Assembly (NCBI GenBank): GCA_001584585.1 | Contig: LSYV01000021.1 | Coordinates: forward strand, 906,333 to 970,332 | Direction: 5' to 3' | Source of the DNA: Gonium pectorale | Taxonomy: Eukaryota; Chlorophyta; Chlorophyceae; Chlamydomonadales; Volvocaceae | DNA length: 64,000 bases | The notes under the pieces: generated by a model | What the model was told of the DNA's origin: nothing | Database searches by the model: none | What the model saw: the letters and a program-made list of their open reading frames with translations, nothing else | Position numbers and translations under genes: made by a program | Shown here: in pieces, positions 46,201 to 59,124 of the stretch | Layout: each line of letters begins with the position of its first letter | Numbering within the stretch: the stretch's first letter is position 1

Positions 46201-47541
46201 GTATGCTCGTGCGGAGAGGCGCAGGCAAAGGCGCGACAGTTCAACCTTTGATTTTACAAGGCGGGATACCTTGGAAGTCAGTGGAGGGTAAAGGGCACTG
46301 CGGTTCGAGACTCTCGGCGGTCCGCGCACAGGCACTGCTGGTTGAGAGGTTGACCACAACTTGCTGCCACTGCTTGCAACTGACTGCGGGGGCTGCCGTT
46401 TTATACCCCCTCCCGTTCGTATATTCGTACACGGCAGCTTCTAAGAAGCTGCTTTACGAAGCTTCTATGCACCTACCATATACCTTATAGAGAAGTCAGG
46501 GACCCCAGGAGTCACTTGCCGCACCAAACCGACGAGTCATGGCGAGCTGCCTTACCTCCAATACCGCCTAATATACCCTATATTGATATACCGGCACTGC
46601 CTCACAACTAAGTGTCCGGACACTCATCGTGGCAGCCCTACATCGCATGTCATATTTGATTTGGTTACCCAGAAAAAAACCTTCAGCAGTATACTTGTAA
46701 CCTCGTGCAGGCAGGGTTCAGAGACTCCTGGATACCCGTACTGTCTATCCTGAGGAACCTCTCGGTGGCTTAAGGAGGGTCTGGAGGGTCATCAGAACGA
46801 ATAATGTGGCTCAGGCGGCTCCGCCCTACTCCGCCCCTGCCTCAGGTCTACCCACTCCAGCGTCCCTTCTGCTGCCTTGATGCGTGTGGTCGTAGATCCT
46901 TCCGATACATGAAAAATTTGCGGCAATTGCGTGCAAAATGGGAAGGTCCACTGTCAGGCGCCGCCGGGAACAAGCCAGACGGGGCGGCGTGTTTACGCGG
47001 GCGTTGCTCCTGAACAATCCCCAGCAAGAAAATAAACAGCGAGTTGATGGAGACACAGCTCATATCAGGGGGGTTCTTGCTTCTGTCGGCCGAGTTAGTT
47101 GTTCGTTGAAGGACTACCGGGAAACTGCTGCTGTCCAAACGAGCTGGAGGAGTGCTAGCAGTCCCGAGTCTCACTACTACCTGTACTTCAGAAGTTCATT
47201 ACTTGCAGTCCTTACTTACACTTGTGCACGGGAGTCCAGCTCATTCAATGGCCCCGCGACTGTTCGTTGATTGAGCAAATGACTCCATCTCTGAGAACAA
47301 AAGCTTGGTGAAGTTTCGTGCCGCTACAATCAATACTATGACTAGCCAGTGGACCTTCCGTTTCCACTGCTGGTGTTTCCGCCATGCTGCAGCTTGACAT
47401 GCACTTAGTAGTCGCTACATATCAGACTCCATGCTGAAATCCTGTCTGTACTGCCTCTACAAGCAAGCCTTTCAGGTCCCTTCAACCACCTCTATCTCTT
47501 TTCAAAACGGCGGGCGTAGATATGCACGCCATTAGGGTATA
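46201..47541. other. Intergenic region upstream of kinase C, nothing recognised
   Basis: Lies between the upstream edge of pseudogene D and the start of kinase C. It is noticeably more AT-rich than the rest of the window near 46400-46700. No sequence related to kinase exons 1-4 was found, so D's 5' end is truly absent here. Confidence 0.5.
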
Positions 47542-50500
47542 ATGAAGGGGAATTGGCGCAGCAGGAGAGAAGAAACTGCTGTGGCGCTGGCTTTGTTGAC
47601 GCTCGCATGGGCGCAAGGAACGCGCGGGCGCAGTGTCAACGTATCAACTGGGAGAGGTGGGCTCTCGACGGGTCACCCGTGCACGCAGCGCACTTCGATG
47701 CGGGGTCTATCTGCACGCACGGCAGAGGCCGCCACCATTGACCGCACGCGCGTACCCTAGGGACGCTAACAACGACCAGGACCGGGGGCCGGGCGGGCAC
47801 CGTTAGATAGCACCTACCGTCTGCTCGTTCACCTCACCCGCCTACCTTGCCTTGGTGCCTTGTAATCCGCCCGCCTTGCCTACTGGTTAACATTGCGCTA
47901 TCGGGTGCGCATGCATGACCGTAGCGAAGTAGTGGCTGTTGGACTACAGCTAGATCTTCATGTCCAACAACGCACCGCTTCCCGCTGATTCCCACGGCAC
48001 TCCTCCAGAGCTCGCGCTCGCTGCCGCGGATCAAACGGTCGACACACTGGTGGTTACGGCGGACATAACGCTGCAGGCCAGCGACTTTGATGGCCTTCCC
48101 TCGCCCATACCGTTGGAGCGCAACGTCACGTGGCTCGGCGGCCACGCGCCCGGAGGGAGGCTCTTCATGGTCGACATTAATTTTCAAAAGTGGAAGGTAC
48201 GCCGCCGCCGCCAGAGTAGTGATCGGCTGGTACTGCTGCTGGGAGGGGGCGGTGACGGTATGCATATTGGGGTGAGCGTGCGATAGTATGTGCGTGCTGT
48301 ATATATGTGCCACGTTTTGCTCGATCGGCTTGGCGCCACACATCCCCCTGGTTTGAGGCCTATCTAGAGCGACATGCAAGAAATAGAAACAGAGTGCGCC
48401 TACGAAACGGGCAGCACGGAGACTGAAACTCACTGCTGGCGTCAGCAATAATCCAAGCTCACACGGATGCGACCTCGTTCCCCGCCCCCAGCATAGCCAA
48501 GGTTGTAACAATGAAGGGTGCGCCTGGGGCAGACAGGGGCCCAAATCCTGGCAGCAGCCCAGCCGAATGCTGGGTACCCATAACGAGCACGACACATTGC
48601 ACGCCATGCGGGCGCCCATAGCACGGGCGGGGACGGTAGAGAGCTGTTGGGAAGGACCGCACGCATACATACGTGGGGGCATCGACGTGACTGCGTTAGT
48701 GGGAAAACAGTCAACGAAAGGAAAAGCCCGCAGTTGACCAACATGTAGACGAGCACGATATATACCTGCGTGGGCATGTCGACCGGTATGTGCTTTTTGC
48801 CGCTCGTGGTCGGGACCGGCTCCGGGATGGCACGGGTTTATGTCTCCACAGACATGATTGGATTTGTTGGGTGGCGGGCCTCTATTTTGCACAGTCCGTG
48901 TGTGGTTTATTTTTTTCCATGCACAGCCGCGGGGCCCCTGACTGGGTTAAGCACTAGGCCACTGTTTCATTGCTTGGTTTGTCTGCTGGTGCTGCCTTGC
49001 TGCCTGTACTCTCCTCGCAGTGCTTCCCCGGTGGCAGGCCGGGTCCCCCAGCGTCGGGGGACTGTAACGAAGTCTGTCTGTCTGAGCACGAGTTCCGCTG
49101 ATCGAGAGGCCATCCATAAGTCTGAGGCAATACCCGCCCCCGCAGATGCGGCTGGGCTCCCGCTTGACGTTTACGCTGGAGCGGTTGGCCGGTGTCCATT
49201 TTTTTTCCGGGTACGGGTCGGTACGGGTACGGGTACCGCATTAGATTTTTCCTACCAAAGTTGCTTGTGCAGCAGTACATACATTTAGTACGTAGTAGGT
49301 AGGCTTGCAGATACCGTGCCCAGCACATACTTGAAATGTGCAATTGGAGGCTGGGTAGGGTTGATGTTGGGCCCTGAGGATGATGGCGCGCACTACGAGG
49401 GGTGTGGAACTGGCCACGGCTTCCCGCGCGCATGGGTGTTTGGGACGGATACGGACAGGTTGGGCGAGAGGAAGAGGACAGCCCACAAGCGAGGACAGCC
49501 CATCCTGAATCCCACCCAGCCCCACCCCTGCCCGTTCCTTCGTCCTATAGGGACTGGAACAGCTCGCCGGACAATTTCATCTTCGCTCCTTCGCCTGAGG
49601 GCTCCGAGAGCACGCTGCGGACGATCGGCTGCTTTGGCATACTGGGTGAGCCCGGTGGGACGTGCTGGCCCTTGAATCCGAGATGGTGACCCTCAGTTCA
49701 CAGCGTCACGGTGTTCTCAAGACTGGCAAACCCTGCTTTTCTCCGGATTGTCACGCACGGCGCCTAATTCCCGGGACAGAACGTAGACGTACATACGGGC
49801 GGCTGCATCGGCTGCAGCGTCGCCGCTCCTCTTAACACAGATTTGGCCACGTATGGGATTGTATTCCGGCCCGATAGCAAATGCTGTTTTGCGTGCGGCA
49901 CGAGTCCGGCACACACATCTGTAGATAGCCCAAACCCTCAAACCGTACACCATAAGGTGTTATGGGTACGTACAGTACGGGCGGCCCCACAGTTCAGGAG
50001 GGTTCAATGTGATGTGACGAGGGATGGAGCCAGCGGGCAGGCAGGGCACGAGGGCGGGCAGGCGCCGCATGTGCCCTGGCCTCCGTGCGATGGAAAGGGT
50101 AGCCTTTAGCATGGCCGTCCCGGCCCTTCCTTGTTACCGCATGCGCAAGGAGAAATGCTCAAGAAGCAAAAGAACGGATGAGTTGCGACTTGAGCCCGCA
50201 CGCCGCTTCGCCCGATGACCCCTGTGCCCCGCCCATGTCGCGCTGTCTGCCCGCAGACGTCTGCTATCCCGAGGATCTTCAGACGTTGGTGCGTACTGCG
50301 GTGTGCGTTGGGTGCGTCCGAGTGAAGGGCGGGGCCAGGAGCACGGGCGGCGTGTGTACCGGTACCGGGTGTGGCCTGTGGTTGGGCGCATGAGCTCAGC
50401 TACCGAAACCTGCATGTGTGCGTGCGTCTGCGTGCGCCGTGGTGACCACCGCAAAAAGGGGCGCTTTGCATAAATTGTGCGTGCTTCCTGTCCAGCCGAT

Positions 50501-53500
50501 CCAGCAGTCAATATCTAGTAGCTGCCAACCCTGTGTACACGTCGGGTGCACCGCATGGCAGATCATCACCACCCGCGCCATCACAGGTTCATCATCCATC
50601 CCTGCCACCTGCCTGTTGGCTCCTAATGCGCACTATCAGTACCGGTCTTCCCTACTATTTGCCTCCTCTTTGCAACCGTCGACGTGGCAGATCACCACCA
50701 GTGCCAAGCGGCCGCCGTGGCTGCCGGCGCCGCAGCAGCAGGTGCAGCTGGGGATGCCGCAAGCTACGGATTGCACCAACATGAGCGGTGCCGACGTGCC
50801 GCCGTCGGTCGTGCCGTTTGAGCGCTGCTGCTGGTCGCAATACGGCGTGTACAAGGATTTTGCGGTTGTGGTCAGTACGGCTGCGAGTAGCGAAGAGCAA
50901 GTGAGTGTACAGCAGGCAGGGTGCATGTAGTCCGGCCTTTGTCCCGTGTTCTGACTGAAGCGACATTCATGACCCATCATGCATCCGCAATCTGCAAGCG
51001 AACAGCATTCACTCGGAATCCGCTTAGTCAGGAGCGCTTCATGGAAGGTGCGCGGCCTCCTATAATGTGCCAACGTTGCCCACGCAGACGGCTGCCGAGG
51101 CTCAAGGCAAGGCCAAGGTACAGAGGCGTGTGACTCTGCGGGGACGCAGGACTGGTTACCAGCAGCAACTTTGCGCATTTCATATCATGGGTGCATCTGG
51201 CTGCAGCCAAACGTACCAAGCCCTTGCCTCCTTGCTTGCTCACCAACGGACACGGGCGCGGCGTCACAATTTGTTTCTTTCTCCTGAATTGTACCCCGAC
51301 GCCTCGCAGATGTTCGTGGGCTATGCCGTTCAATTTTTAAACACGGCGTACGGTTGCAAGGCAGTACTTCCCAACGAGTGCCTGATTCAATACGGCCCGC
51401 TGGGCTGCATGACTGCGTGGGTGGGAGGGGCGCTGTGGCCGTCCCCGCCGAAGCCGCTGGCGTCGCTGCCGCCGTCACAGGCACAATCACCGGTATCCCT
51501 GGGCGGCGATGAAGGCGCGAGTGGGTCCGCGGGCCGAGGTCGAGAGATTCCTGTGGCAGTGGTAGCCATCGTTGGCGGAGCTGTCGGCGGAGGTGCGTTC
51601 CTGGGGACGTGCATTCGTGCACGCGTGGAGGTATTGACCCGCTCGTCGATCGGTCGGGCTCTCCTTAGAGGGACCGTATGAGCCCTAAAGCCCGCGGGGT
51701 AAGTGGGACGTGGGCTCATTTGCTTATGTTGTCTTATACCAACCCGCCCGCCTACGCCGAAGCGGCGGGCTCCCTGTTTCTCTGCAGGTTTTCTTGACTG
51801 CCCGTGGTCCCGACCGCCTGCTCCCCTCAGGCCTGGCGCTGGCAGCTGTGGCGTTCCTGCTGCTCTGGCACCGCCGTCGCCGGCTTATGATGGCGCGCGA
51901 CCGCCGGCCTGCCAACGGCGGCGTGGCTGGTTCCCCTGGCGCCGTTGAGATGATGGAGACGGACGAGCCATCAGGGTCATCAGGCGCCGCAGAGCCCTCG
52001 GAGCTTCCCGAGATCCATTGTGTTGGCGAATCCGTTGCAGGGTGCGTGCGTCCGTCTATTATATGGAAGCACAATGCGGACGGCTTCCTTACTTGAAGCC
52101 TCAATTGTTTGCGCAAGCCCGAGAGAGGCGTGCCTGGAATGGGTCACGCCTTACGATTCATAGATGGGTGTCTCCTGGCGGCCGTCGTCGTACTGTGGGG
52201 GCCGGTCTCATTTGTGAGGCTCAGGCCGCCACGGCGACACGAGACCTGGCCATGGCGCCGTAGCTGACGTACATGTGCCCGCGCATGCCGCCCCGCCAAC
52301 CGCCCGCCTGTCCCGTTGTTCGCTCCGCCAGGCCAGAGGACGTCAAGGTCAAGCTGCACGAGGTGGTAGTGGCCAGCTCGGACGCGACGCCGGGCTCAGG
52401 TGATGTTGGGCTGGTGGCCGTGGAGCGTGGACAGCAGCAACGCCGTAACACCCTGGCGCGGATTGCGAACCACAAGCAGAGCCCCCGTCCATGAGTGGAC
52501 GACACCGCTGCGGCCCCCTGCATCGGCGTTCTCGCATCACGGGTAACCGTATGAACGGCAATTGCTGCCCATTGCGCTTGACGACTCCTCATGAATACCC
52601 TGACTGCACACTCAGCGCGGTTGTCTGTTAGGGCACATCACGTCACCGCCCTTGTTGGCTGCAACGGTGTTTGCATTCCGCTAGTTCCGCACCTCCACAC
52701 GCACGGCACGTGTGGCAACGGACGGCGCTTCACCTTCCAGGATGAGCTGGCCTGGAGTGGCTGTCCGCGCTTCCCAGCAGAAATGTCTAATGCATTTTCG
52801 TCATGCCGCATCACCGAACCTGCATGTCTTCCATTCTCGCTGTGTGCCGCAGGAAACGCAGGCGTGCCGTGCAGCACTGCTGTGCCCAAACATGCACTGC
52901 CACAGAGCAGCGCCGCCCCATCACTCGACCCCTTTGCGCTCGTTACAGTGCAAACGCCTCCTCACCCCGACGTGCGCCTTGACGCGCGGCCGGGTCACGA
53001 GGTGACGCTCCTGCCCACGGTGCTCGGCAAGGGCGGGTTCGGGCGCGTGGTAGAGGGGATGTACGAGGGCCAGCCTGTGGCGGTGAAGCTCATTCTGGAC
53101 GATTCGCTGGAGGCCTGGGGCCTGCCGGCTGCCGTTGAGTATCACACTTGGGCCTGCGTCAGCAAGCGGGTTACCCCAGGCAGCAAGGAATCACGAGAGG
53201 CTGTGCTGTCGGAGCTGTCGGCAAGCCTGGCCCAGGAGGTTGCGGTGCTAAGCCGCTGCCGGCACCCCAACATCATGACGCTGATTGCGGCCTGCCTCCA
53301 GCCGCCTCGGCTGTGCCTGGTGATGGAGCGCATGGAGACCAGCCTGGATAAGCTGCTGTACGGCAGGCCGGGCGTACTGCTGCCCATGGAGCAGGTGGGA
53401 GGGTGCAAGGGCCGGAACGATTGACAATGCCGCGAGTGAGAATGCCACCACATTCGGGACCAGAATATGACGGCGGTAGGGGAGGCTCCACGCGACGCAG

Positions 53501-56500
53501 CAGTGTGGCATCTCATTCATTCCCCGGCCCCGCTGTGCCTCCCCCCGCCAGGTCCTGTCCATCGCGCTGGACGTGGCCCGCGGCCTCGAGTACCTGCACC
53601 CCACCGTGCTGCACCGCGACCTCAAGCCGGAGTAAGCGTTGGCCGGGGGGCCTTTTCCAAAGCGGATGGTGGGTTATTTTATTACACACGCAACCCCTAC
53701 CTGCGCCTCCGTACGGCATATCGCATACAAGCAGATGCTGCGGACGACATCCAACTGGAATCGAAACATGCCATCTATCAATCCTAACATGGAGGCACCC
53801 TATTTCTGCTTACCTACAGGAACGTGCTAATTAATGGCCACGGCACCGGCAAGCTGGTGGCAAAGATAGCGGTGCGTCCGCTGATAGCTAACACTTGCGC
53901 AATTTCACGCACTGGCTCGGAGCACGTGTGCGACCAGATGCACGTTCGTGGCATTGTGGGCTCCAGGCCGTGCGTGTGTCTTGTGTCCTTGTGTGCCGGC
54001 GTCCTTCTTCTTGCTTTGGAACCGCTCGTGCCCGTCACGTCCCACCAGGACTTTGGGCTGTCGCGGCTGCTTCGCTTCACGGTCGTCGCGTTCACCGCCA
54101 ACCCTGAAGCCGGGACGCCTGAGTACATTGCGCCAGGTAGGTGCGTCGCCAAAGCACTATGGCCTACCCGCAATGGCCTCCGTATGAGACTTGGGGACGT
54201 ATGGGACTCGGTATGTAGTCGCTCAGGATCGATCTGTCAAGGGCGGAGTGAGTTGCTTGGAATTGTTTACGCAGCGGGCGGACCAATTGGCTGGGGTAGT
54301 TTGGTCACCATCGGATGGGGCGATATGAGTGCGTTGCCATCGGCCATATGCCTGACCGGCCCGCGGGTCATATTGGCACCACGGGTCATAGTGGCGCGTT
54401 CTGAGGTATGTGACTATGGGCAAGCAGGTAGGCCCGTCACGCACCTCTTTCCGTGTGCCCCTTCCAATAAGCGCACGGACACGGCGCTAGGCGGTCCATC
54501 TTTTCCGTAATTTCTCAGCGTGAATGTGAACTCGACCATGAGCCAGCCAAACACGGTAAGTTTGTCAGGCCCGCACGCAAGCCACGCGCCCGTGTATTCA
54601 ACAGCGTACGTTTCCCTGGGAGCCCAGTCTATCTGCATCCACTGGTCGTCCCCTGCAGAGCTCTACGGGATTGATAACTGTCAAGTCACTGACAAAGCAG
54701 ATGGTAAGCGGCCGCAGCGCGGAGGCCACTATTAGGGCGTTGTGGTGCGCTCGTGACCAGCGATGTATGCACAGACGGGGCGCGCGTGCTTGCATGCTTG
54801 GACAGAGGCTGCGATCGCGCGACTGCTCCAACTTGGAAGGAAATTGTGTGCGCTTTACCATAGTACGGGATTTATTGGGTGTCTTGCATCACCAAGTAGC
54901 GGAGGAGGAGCATGGCTTTGGCACTGCAATGGGCTGCGCAGGTGCTTGAGCCTTTTTTGAGCCCAAACCACAGTCCCGGCCGAACACGGTACCATGCCCT
55001 TATCTGTCTGTTGGCCCAAACGTGCGCGCCGCAGTGTACTCATACGGCGTGCTGCTGTGGGCCATGCTGTCTGGGCAGCGGCCCTGGCAGGTAAGTGTAC
55101 CGGGCAGAGGGATAGAACAGCAGGCTGCTGTGCGTGGCGGGTTGCATGGAGGACCATTGAGACTCTTGGTTTCAGGCATCGCGACCTGATGTATGCGGGT
55201 CTTTATACATATGTGCCTTTGAGGGCCGGTCCGTGCCTCTGGTGCATGTCGACGCATGTAGGCTACGATGGAACCGCAGTTCTTGCGCAGTACAGCTACT
55301 CCTCATACGCACGTTCGTTCTCTGCACCTGACTGTCACCCATCACAATAACCTCCACAGGGGCTGAATATAGTGGACATCGCAGTCAAGTGGGTCGCGGC
55401 GTTTCTTAGCGGGTTGTTTTGTACAATGGTCTTGTCGGTTGCAACGATTTTGAAACTGGACATCGTCCCGTCGTTGCGCACATTTAGACGAAACGGAGCT
55501 GCAACCTGTCAAGCGGAAGAGGGCCATACTCTGCGCCCAGGACTGCATTGGTGGGCTAAAATCAAAAATGGGAGAAGGCGCATGTTAGTTCCATGCATGG
55601 TTCACACTCGGTCATTTAACCCTAGCGAGTCTGCTAAGCACCGTGGGTCTTGCGAGCCGCGTAACCTGATGCATGAATGTAACCGGCCCCGCCCGCCGCT
55701 CCTTCCTGCTCTCGCGCGCCCGCCTCAGTGTGCATATGCGAAAACAGCGACCACCGATCGACGCTGTGCCCCCCGAGCGCTTGCCGCGCAAGCTGCGGCG
55801 GCTTCTGAAGGGGTGCTGGGACGACGTCCCCAGGCGACGGCCCGCGGCCTCGGAGCTGGTCAAGGACCTTCTGCTCCTACAACAGCATGTACGTACGGTC
55901 GCGTACGGTCAAGAGATGGAATAGGTTCATGAGACGCGGGTCTCACGTACATATGCACATGGGGTCTCGCACCTGAACCCATGGGTATGTTCAGCCGTTT
56001 AGTTGTACGTTCGTTCCAGCGCGAAAGCAGGGTACAAAAGAATCCAACCACCATCCCGGCTGCTTAGCGAGTTGCCTGCAAGCGCGACGGAGAGCGTTCG
56101 TTATATTACCCTTTTGTTTTGCTAGCAACCTCAGCAACCGACAGTATCTACTTGCCATGGAGCGTGTGTATGGGTGTGGTGCGCGTGTGGGGGATGTCCT
56201 CCCGGTGAATCCCATCCGCCCATCCACACCTGCATGCATGCATGCAGCCAAACGCTAGCGTCGCTACTTCCCAGGCTGCCTATCTTGAACGTTAATTAAA
56301 AAGGCACCCTTTTGGGGTAGGCCCAAACGAGAAATGTGGGCCTGAAGGAGTACTAGAAGGAACGAAAACCTGTCCACCGAGAGGGGCTGCGCCTGAGGAG
56401 CAGAGGAACAATGCCCATACAAGGGGCGTCCCAGGATGAACACCCTTGTCGAGTTTGAAGCTTGGTCGTCGGCCCGAATGAGTCGCCCCGACGAAAGATG

Positions 56501-56690
56501 TATAGCCAAGTGGCTACTGCCCCCGCACTATCTGTGCCTTCGCCTACTGGACCTCTGCCCTCACCTCCCCTCCTTCCCCCCGCTCGGCCCGTCGGCTGCC
56601 GCCGCGCCTCGACCGCACGCGCGCCCACGCACTCCTCTTCAGATGGAGCGCGCGTCAGCTGTCGGGCAGATAGCGGCGGACGGCAAGTGA
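47542..56690 (+). CDS. TKL kinase C: single-pass membrane receptor-like protein kinase
   Basis: Nineteen exons in phase: 47542-47656, 48009-48196, 49146-49210, 49551-49645, 50257-50288, 50691-50900, 51088-51117, 51310-51592, 51831-52041, 52332-52399, 52853-53394, 53552-53631, 53820-53871, 54049-54136, 54659-54703, 55035-55090, 55360-55388, 55729-55888, 56643-56690; 798 residues. Same layout as A and B: signal sequence (TAVALALLTLAWAQG), extracellular part (YGCKAVLPNECLIQYGPLGC), membrane helix, and kinase with GKGGFGRV, VAVKLI, HRDLKPEN, DFGLSR, APELY, and RRRPAASEL. Differences: exon 8 is longer (extra DEGASGSAGRG before the membrane), exons 10 and 11 are shorter, exon 14 has one extra Leu (SRLLRF), and intron 2 keeps a normal GT donor. 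Introns are longer than in A and B, and intron 8 contains a copy of repeat R1. All catalytic residues are present. It is the most diverged of the three. Confidence 0.87.
49211..49240 (+). repeat. Tandem GGTACGG tract at start of kinase C intron 3
   Basis: Intron 3 of kinase C begins GTACGGGTCGGTACGGGTAC and continues with further GGTAC units. Confidence 0.85.
51703..51796 (+). repeat. Dispersed repeat R1 copy inside intron 8 of kinase C
   Basis: GTGGGACGTGGGCTCATTTG, then TATACCAACCCGCCCGCC and GCGGGCTCCCTGTTTCTCTG: the same block order as the copy at 16161-16278, with the central part deleted. Confidence 0.55.
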
Positions 56691-58282
56691 CTGATCGGTG
56701 CCGGACTGAGGGATTTGTGCATGACCAGGATTGCGTTCGGTTTCTGCCGGGGTAGGTAGGTGCATCGGTTTTGAACGAGGCAAATATTTCACGCAAATCA
56801 GTGGGTGTGCTTGCACTGCATTTGGGCCCATAGGAAGGCGCGTGACGAGCCGCTCTTGAGCATGTCGCGGTCGTCGGCTCGCCCTCTCTCTCGATCGATT
56901 ACGCATGCACAAAGGACCCAAACACCGACCTAGGGTCCATGCCCCACACGCCTCATGCTGAAGTGCCCTTCCAGCGGGGCCAGGCATGTGTCACGTACGA
57001 CCGTTGGTTGCTGTGAGGCGGCGGGCGGCGCGCTGCGCAAGCAAGATATCTGGCATAGCGTTTGAAGTAAGGTGTTCTCGTGCATGACAAGGAGGGACGA
57101 ACAGCGCATGCATGGTTTTGTGGCGTACGGGAAGGAATGTGTAGACGTACGTACGGACGAACAGGGCGGTTGTTGGCGGCAGCGTGGGCAGGCACACGTG
57201 CGCGCGTACGTGAGTGAGTACGCATGCGGTACAGCCTGCATACATTGGGGGCACAAGCGGATGGGTGGGAGGGTGGGCGCTATGCGGGATTCTTGCCATT
57301 TGCACATCATACATCAAGGGCATATATACATCAAGCATCATGCGCATGCATGCATTATGTACGACGACTGCACGCAATGGGATCCGTTCCTCTGTTTCAC
57401 GTTTCTCCACGCACGCGTCACAAGGCGCCTACCTTGTCGGCCCCACTTGACGCACGTTTGGCGTCTGGAGCTAACTTTCTCCGGCCCTATCTAGATATTT
57501 AAAAACATACAACTTATAAAGGCTTTGAGGAGCGGCAGTGCGTACGTGTGATAGATGGTGACGGGCGGCGTCTGTCGTACTAGATGGATGATGGATGTAC
57601 TGTGTCCGACACATCACGGAACATCTGCTTAAGACGGGGCTCCATCCGGACATGTGTACAGCAGGGCACAGAGCACTGGCTCTGCTGGCTGGCCCTGTGT
57701 GACGTGCGTGGTCTTGACGCATAGCGACTCGGCGAGCGAGAATGAGCAGAAAATAGCGGAGGGTGGCTCGCTCGGCCCACTGTGTTGAGGCTGGCTACTG
57801 GGGCTCTTCGCAGCCTCGCGGGAGCGAGACCCTAGGCTTCGTTATTGATAGGGTGATTAATCTTTCACGGGGTGCTGTTGTCCTTTACTTGGTTCACCGT
57901 TCGCGGCCTCTAGGTCGACGGAGGCCCCTGGCAATGCATGCCCTTTGGCGCTAATCAGGCGGTCTGCTGGCTGCCGGGCTGCCGGGCTGCCGACGCTTCT
58001 TAAGTAATGCCGGTTCGATCGTCCGGCATTTAATGCCGTCATCAGAGCGGTCATCAGATGGCACGCCGGCGGCATGGCCTTCCGTACATCCGCATACGGT
58101 ATCTGCGGCCCGTCCAGAGGTCCGGCAAGATGGTCTTCATACATACATTGAGTCCCAGCGAGATGAGGGCCCCCGATGGAATCTAGGCCCGGCCAAGCAT
58201 TCGGCCTTGTGCGGCTGCCGCCGAGCGACAGACTGTGTATGTCCGTAGAGGCTGCCTTCCCCGTTTCTGGTTCTCTTTTTGG
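56691..58282. other. Intergenic region, no gene recognised
   Basis: Presumed 3' UTR of kinase C followed by unassigned sequence. I noticed no TGTAA close to the stop of kinase C. An AT-rich patch lies near 57485-57520. The right end holds the R1 3' half. Confidence 0.45.
58234..58281 (+). repeat. Dispersed repeat R1, 3' half
   Basis: GTGTATGTCCGTAGAGGCTG, then CCTTCCCCGTTTCTGGTTCT and a T-run: almost identical to the copy inserted in pseudogene D. It abuts the tyrosine-recombinase remnant. Confidence 0.7.
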
Positions 58283-58530
58283 GCGCTGGGGCACGGGCTG
58301 CACGGGTTTCAACAAGGGCGTTTCTACGCGGCGCATGCGGGTGCTGCTGTCGAAGCTTCAGCAAGCCTAACCCCGCCTCGGCCAAGAGTTTTTGGTCCGC
58401 AGCCTGCGGCGGTCCGGGGCTACTGCTGCGGCAAATTCCAGGGCTAGCCTTGAGGACATCAAGGCGCACGGGCAATGGGAATCAGACGCTCGTAGGGCGT
58501 ACAGTCACCCAGCGCTGGCAGTGCGCATGC
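58283..58530 (+). pseudogene. Tyrosine recombinase C-terminal remnant (DIRS/YR-type mobile element)
   Basis: One frame reads RRMRVLLSKLQQA, an in-frame TAA (58368-58370), then FLVRSLRRSGATAAANSRAS and LEDIKAHGQWESDARRAYSH. This matches the C-terminal box of tyrosine recombinases of DIRS-like elements: [GH]-S-x-R-R-G-G-A-T, then G-x-W-x-S, then the Tyr. Here the position normally held by His before S-x-R-R is Arg, and a stop interrupts the domain, so the fragment is dead. DIRS-like elements are known in Chlamydomonas (TOC-type). No reverse transcriptase is seen nearby. Confidence 0.65.
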
Positions 58531-58540
58531 ACCTGGTGGT

Positions 58541-59124
58541 CAGCAGTCTGATTGTGGGGAAACAGGCGGGATGTGGGGCCGGTTCAAAGAGCCGCTCCTT
58601 CGGGACAGGTGCAGTCGCCTGGGCATGGGAGGGACTAGGCCAGAGAGCGCAGCTGGAATGTCTGGCCTCCATGCGGTCGCAGTCGTACCGAGCTCACCCG
58701 CCCACCTAACCTAGACAAGCTTCCCTCTCGTGTGATTGTAGGGGAATGGTGTGGGTGTGGTGCCTGAGGGCTGCTTGGTGGGATTGAGTGCTGAGTACGT
58801 GTGGGGGCGTTGCGTAGTCGAGGCACCAGCTGCGCGGTGTCGCACAAGACTGGCCTCCAAGGTTGTGCAATGAGGGGTTTCCAAGGTGCGATGATCGGTC
58901 GGGCTGCGGGTCGGGCGGGGGGGACTGTTTTGTCTACCTAGGATTGTACGACCAGCACCTTTACTGTGCTATCAGGCCTACACACTGCGCATTCTAATGC
59001 CCCGAATCATACAGCCAACTGGCCCTACATACACTCTAAAAGAAAAAGTCAGTCCTCAGAGCTGCGTTCTCTGCCTGCCCATGTTGATTCGTCTCGATGT
59101 GAAGTCGTCTGACTCTGGACACCG
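58541..59124. other. Upstream region of the nuclease-kinase gene, nothing recognised
   Basis: Presumably promoter and leader. Contains a short A-rich tract just before 59050. No exon or RNA gene seen. Confidence 0.45.
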
